From: Wukongibacter sp050859025
GTDB lineage: Bacteria > Bacillota > Clostridia > Peptostreptococcales > Caminicellaceae
DNA length: 64,000 bases
Direction of reading: 5' to 3'
Assembly: GCF_050859025.1 (NCBI RefSeq)
Contig: NZ_CP138200.1
Coordinates: 6,324,001-6,388,000, forward strand
A program made the position numbers and the translations under genes. Below, one piece after another: positions 61,786-64,000 of the stretch (its first letter is position 1; each line of letters starts with the position of its first letter). Below the pieces are notes generated by a model, which saw only the letters and a program-made list of their open reading frames with translations, did no database searches and was not told where the DNA came from.

Positions 61786-62559
61786 ATGTCTAATGAACCT
61801 TGCGGTCAAACTACTGATGTAAGCGTAACTCAATTGGATAATACATCTAATGGTCATTGTGTAAAGGTTAAGGGCAACACATTAGAAAACTGCGAAAATA
61901 ATCCTGTAGATATAGATCCTATTACAACTGGTGTAGTTGCTAAGATACCTGTTGTCTTAGCTGAGCTTACTCTTCAAGTTAATGTTAGTTCATTTATTAA
62001 ACTTCCTGAATCAGCACTTGAGATAAAGGATATTAATAAAAAACTTAAAATAACTCAATGCAGACTCTTACAAAATACTAATATATTATTTATTAAAGGC
62101 TTTGTTCGTAAGAATATCGACTATTCTACAAGAGATTGCTCTAATTACAAAGGAGTATGTGGAGACCTTCGTCATTGTACAGTAGATGTGCCTTTTGAAT
62201 GTACAACAGCTGTAGACTTTAATGGCTTTGATCCAGCAGATATAGTATTTAATACTAAATCTCAATTTGAGTATTTCAGAGAAGACAAATTACCAGGAGA
62301 TTTTCCAGAAAAAGAAAGACTATTATCCGGCGATTTTTCAGAATTTAATCAAATAACTACAGAATATTTAAATGAAATTCCTTACTGTGAATTAATTAGT
62401 TCTAGAATTATTGAATTTGACGAATTCTTAAATCGTAAGCCTATTTATGAACCAGCTCCATTTGAAGAAAAAGAATTCAAAAAGATAGAAGAAAAAATGG
62501 TTATATACATTACTCTTAAAATCTTACAAAAACGCCAAGTAGAAATTGGTGCTTTATAG
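61786..62559 (+). CDS. SPOCS/DUF3794-like coat or exosporium protein
   Basis: A 257-residue Cys-containing protein resembling the SPOCS/DUF3794 group and the clostridial CsxC-type proteins. The core IPVVLAELTLQVNVSSFIKL ... KITQCRLLQNTNILFIKGFV is typical, followed by a Cys-rich segment (DCSNYKGVCGDLRHCTVDVPFEC). The N-terminus is polar and Cys-bearing. Similar proteins sit in spore outer layers; sporulation-specific expression is inferred from family only. Confidence 0.7.
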   Translation: MSNEPCGQTTDVSVTQLDNTSNGHCVKVKGNTLENCENNPVDIDPITTGVVAKIPVVLAELTLQVNVSSFIKLPESALEIKDINKKLKITQCRLLQNTNILFIKGFVRKNIDYSTRDCSNYKGVCGDLRHCTVDVPFECTTAVDFNGFDPADIVFNTKSQFEYFREDKLPGDFPEKERLLSGDFSEFNQITTEYLNEIPYCELISSRIIEFDEFLNRKPIYEPAPFEEKEFKKIEEKMVIYITLKILQKRQVEIGAL

Positions 62560-62705
62560 TCTAGAAGATTCTTTTAACTTTTTAAGATTATCTATTGATA
62601 TGCAACATTAAGATTTAAAATAAATTTTTGTAAAAATAATGAACGCTTCTACATTTTTCTAGATAATTTTAGGTTATTGATAATGTCAATAAAATTGTAA
62701 CCTAT

Positions 62706-62743
62706 GAGAAAAGTCCAAGTCACATATATACTGGGCTTTTCTC
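62706..62743 (+). terminator. Terminator after the SPOCS-like gene
   Basis: A GAGAAAAGTCCA / TGGGCTTTTCTC stem, about 145 bases after the stop. The rest of the gap to 62790 shows no gene. Confidence 0.6.
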
Positions 62744-62791
62744 CTAAATATAAAGTTACTTATCTTTTTCTAGATATACCTTTGAACCAAC

Positions 62792-62895
62792 TATAGAGAG
62801 TTCTAAGTAAATCCTAATTTATACATATTAAAATATACGATGAATCTTAGGATTTTTGATGTGTATAAATTAAAGTTTTGACTGGAATCTCTATA
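62792..62895. repeat. Family A repeat flanking IS630 copy 2
   Basis: A full copy (TATAGAGAGTTCTAAGTAAATC ... TTTTGACTGGAATCTCTATA). IS630 copy 2 starts directly at its right end, as copy 1 does at 43690. Confidence 0.85.
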
Positions 62896-62920
62896 TAGGG
62901 ATTTCATATTGAAGCTTAAA

Positions 62921-63526
62921 TTATACTAAGAAACTTCTGCCATAAGCTAACGAATGAATTCTATCAACATCAGAATTAAGTTCGTCAAAAAAAACTTTAA
63001 CATGAGATATTAATTCATAGATACTTGATCTAGAAGCGGGTCTAAATAACTTAGCCTTAAGATAATTCCACACATTTTCTTGAGGATTCATATCCGGTGA
63101 ATATCTTGGTAGAAATATTAGCTTAAGCTTAGATTTTTTCTCAAGGTAGAATTCTTGAATTGCTGAGCTTGTATGAGTTTTAGCATTATCAAGAAAGACA
63201 ACAACCTTTTTGTCTGGATTGATTTGTAACAAGTATTCTAAGTGAATTTTTATCTCCTGTGATGTTATAGATTTATCGGAAGAATATACATCATTTACAG
63301 TGTGATGGTTATTAAAAATACAGGTCGAGCCAACTATATTAATCCCTTTATGAGAACCATTTTTCTCAAGAAGAGGAGCAGCCCCTACTTCACTCCAAGA
63401 AGCACGATTGTTTGATTCCATGAGGATACTGGTTTCATCTAATGCATATATGGCTGTATCAGATGAATGCTCTAAAGTATCTATTGTCTCTAACATTTTT
63501 TTTAAAAGCTTCTTGCTCTGCTTCAT
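62921..63526 (-). CDS. IS630 transposase, DDE catalytic part (copy 2)
   Basis: 201 residues identical to the product at 43716-44321, with the same three acidic catalytic residues and the same A8 frameshift run (63496-63503). Confidence 0.9.
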   Translation of the reverse strand: MKQSKKLLKKMLETIDTLEHSSDTAIYALDETSILMESNNRASWSEVGAAPLLEKNGSHKGINIVGSTCIFNNHHTVNDVYSSDKSITSQEIKIHLEYLLQINPDKKVVVFLDNAKTHTSSAIQEFYLEKKSKLKLIFLPRYSPDMNPQENVWNYLKAKLFRPASRSSIYELISHVKVFFDELNSDVDRIHSLAYGRSFLV

Positions 63527-64000
63527 CAGCTTTAGTTGGTTTAGGCTCTGCTCTTTTATACGATAGATTGTTTTTCTTCAAAATTGACCAAATAGTAGTA
63601 ATTGAGACTTTTATACCATATGTTTGATTTATATATAAGGCCAATAACGCACAGGTCCATGTATGACCTATAAAATCAAAGTCCGCAGGCTTTTTGTTAA
63701 GAGTAACATAGATTAAATCATCTACTATGTCAGGACTAAGCTTGGACTCACGATTTCCACCACGACGATCTCTTATAGCCTTTATTCCCAATGAGTTCCA
63801 TCTTTTAACATGGGTTATGACAGTTGGGATACTTAGACCTGTAACTTCATTAATTTGTGCGTTAGAGAAGCCTTTATATCTCATTATTACTGTAGTTAAC
63901 ACGGTCATAGCAAATTTTGAATCCGTAGTATTTTTAAGCTCAATTAATTCTTCTATCGTATATCCATGCAATTTATCTACTTGTATTTTTGGTCTTGCCA
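63459..64000 (-). CDS. IS630 transposase, helix-turn-helix part (copy 2, partial)
   Basis: The same product as at 44254-44796. By comparison its ATG would end at position 64001, so the window lacks only the first base of the start codon. Confidence 0.88.
   Translation of the reverse strand, partial: ARPKIQVDKLHGYTIEELIELKNTTDSKFAMTVLTTVIMRYKGFSNAQINEVTGLSIPTVITHVKRWNSLGIKAIRDRRGGNRESKLSPDIVDDLIYVTLNKKPADFDFIGHTWTCALLALYINQTYGIKVSITTIWSILKKNNLSYKRAEPKPTKADEAEQEAFKKNVRDNRYFRAFI

Larger units (their letters stand above)
62896..64000 (-). mobile_element. IS630-family insertion sequence, copy 2, cut by the window
   Basis: Same element as at 43691, offset by 19205 bases; the left end and all visible coding sequence agree. 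The right end lies beyond the window. Confidence 0.9.

Noticed and set aside
1..64000. tRNA or rRNA genes
   Set aside because: I scanned for T-arm GTTCRA-type sequences and rRNA blocks and found none that fold as tRNA; a covariance search was not possible.

Overview
The window is AT-rich DNA from a low-GC, probably anaerobic, spore-forming Clostridia-type Firmicute. The evidence is the gene content and order: rplI-gdpP-yybS next to rpsF-ssb-rpsR, a MazG-like protein, a YedF/DUF3343 selenium-linked pair, a SpoIIE-type phosphatase, VanW, a SPOCS-like coat protein, and a complete 4-hydroxybutyrate/succinate fermentation locus of the Clostridium kluyveri / C. aminobutyricum type. Most genes lie on the minus strand. 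I cannot name the genus from the sequence alone.

Layout. 0.4-5.5 kb: ribosomal and c-di-AMP housekeeping genes (L9, GdpP, YybS, S18, SSB, S6). 5.6-15.2 kb: an aminotransferase, MscS channel, YedF/DUF3343, CvpA, a DUF5711 membrane protein, a PAS-SpoIIE phosphatase and two conserved clostridial proteins of unknown role. 15.2-17.2 kb: an IS3-family element that has split a terminator hairpin lying behind a consensus promoter (possible small-RNA gene). 17.2-22.3 kb: leucyl aminopeptidase, an RlmL-like methyltransferase and an ABC-F protein. 22.4-30.4 kb: small and secreted proteins of unknown function, TspO, an HD-GYP phosphodiesterase preceded by a structured element that encodes a 25-residue signal-peptide-like ORF, a NUDIX hydrolase and VanW. 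30.4-39.1 kb: an ECF sigma / anti-sigma / B-box-TM2 / DUF4097 envelope-stress operon, then acetyltransferases and a radical SAM photolyase-like protein. 39.3-45.6 kb: a YccF protein, an FG-GAP-like secreted protein with a decayed neighbour, a broken lysozyme gene, a GNAT, an IS630-type element and a PAP2 phosphatase.

46.0-50.5 kb is the most interesting accessory island. It holds a 28-residue putative RiPP precursor, a SPASM-like protein that has lost its radical SAM cysteines, a genuine radical SAM enzyme with a B12-binding-type N-terminus, and an MFS exporter, all on the plus strand. I read it as an uncharacterised peptide-natural-product cluster.

51.0-59.9 kb encodes succinyl-CoA to crotonyl-CoA metabolism. 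A sigma-54 activator with CBS and PAS domains sits upstream of a close match to the -24/-12 consensus, which drives abfD, a NifU-like Fe-S protein, the 4-hydroxybutyrate CoA-transferase and 4-hydroxybutyrate dehydrogenase. A cobalamin riboswitch then precedes sucD. 59.9-64.0 kb holds an isolated MurG, DUF1653, a SPOCS-like protein and a second IS630 copy cut by the window edge.

Two families of short palindromic repeats of about 105 bp (called A and B here) recur about twenty times between genes. Family A ends resemble the terminal inverted repeats of the IS630-type element and begin and end at TA, so they look like MITEs mobilised by it.
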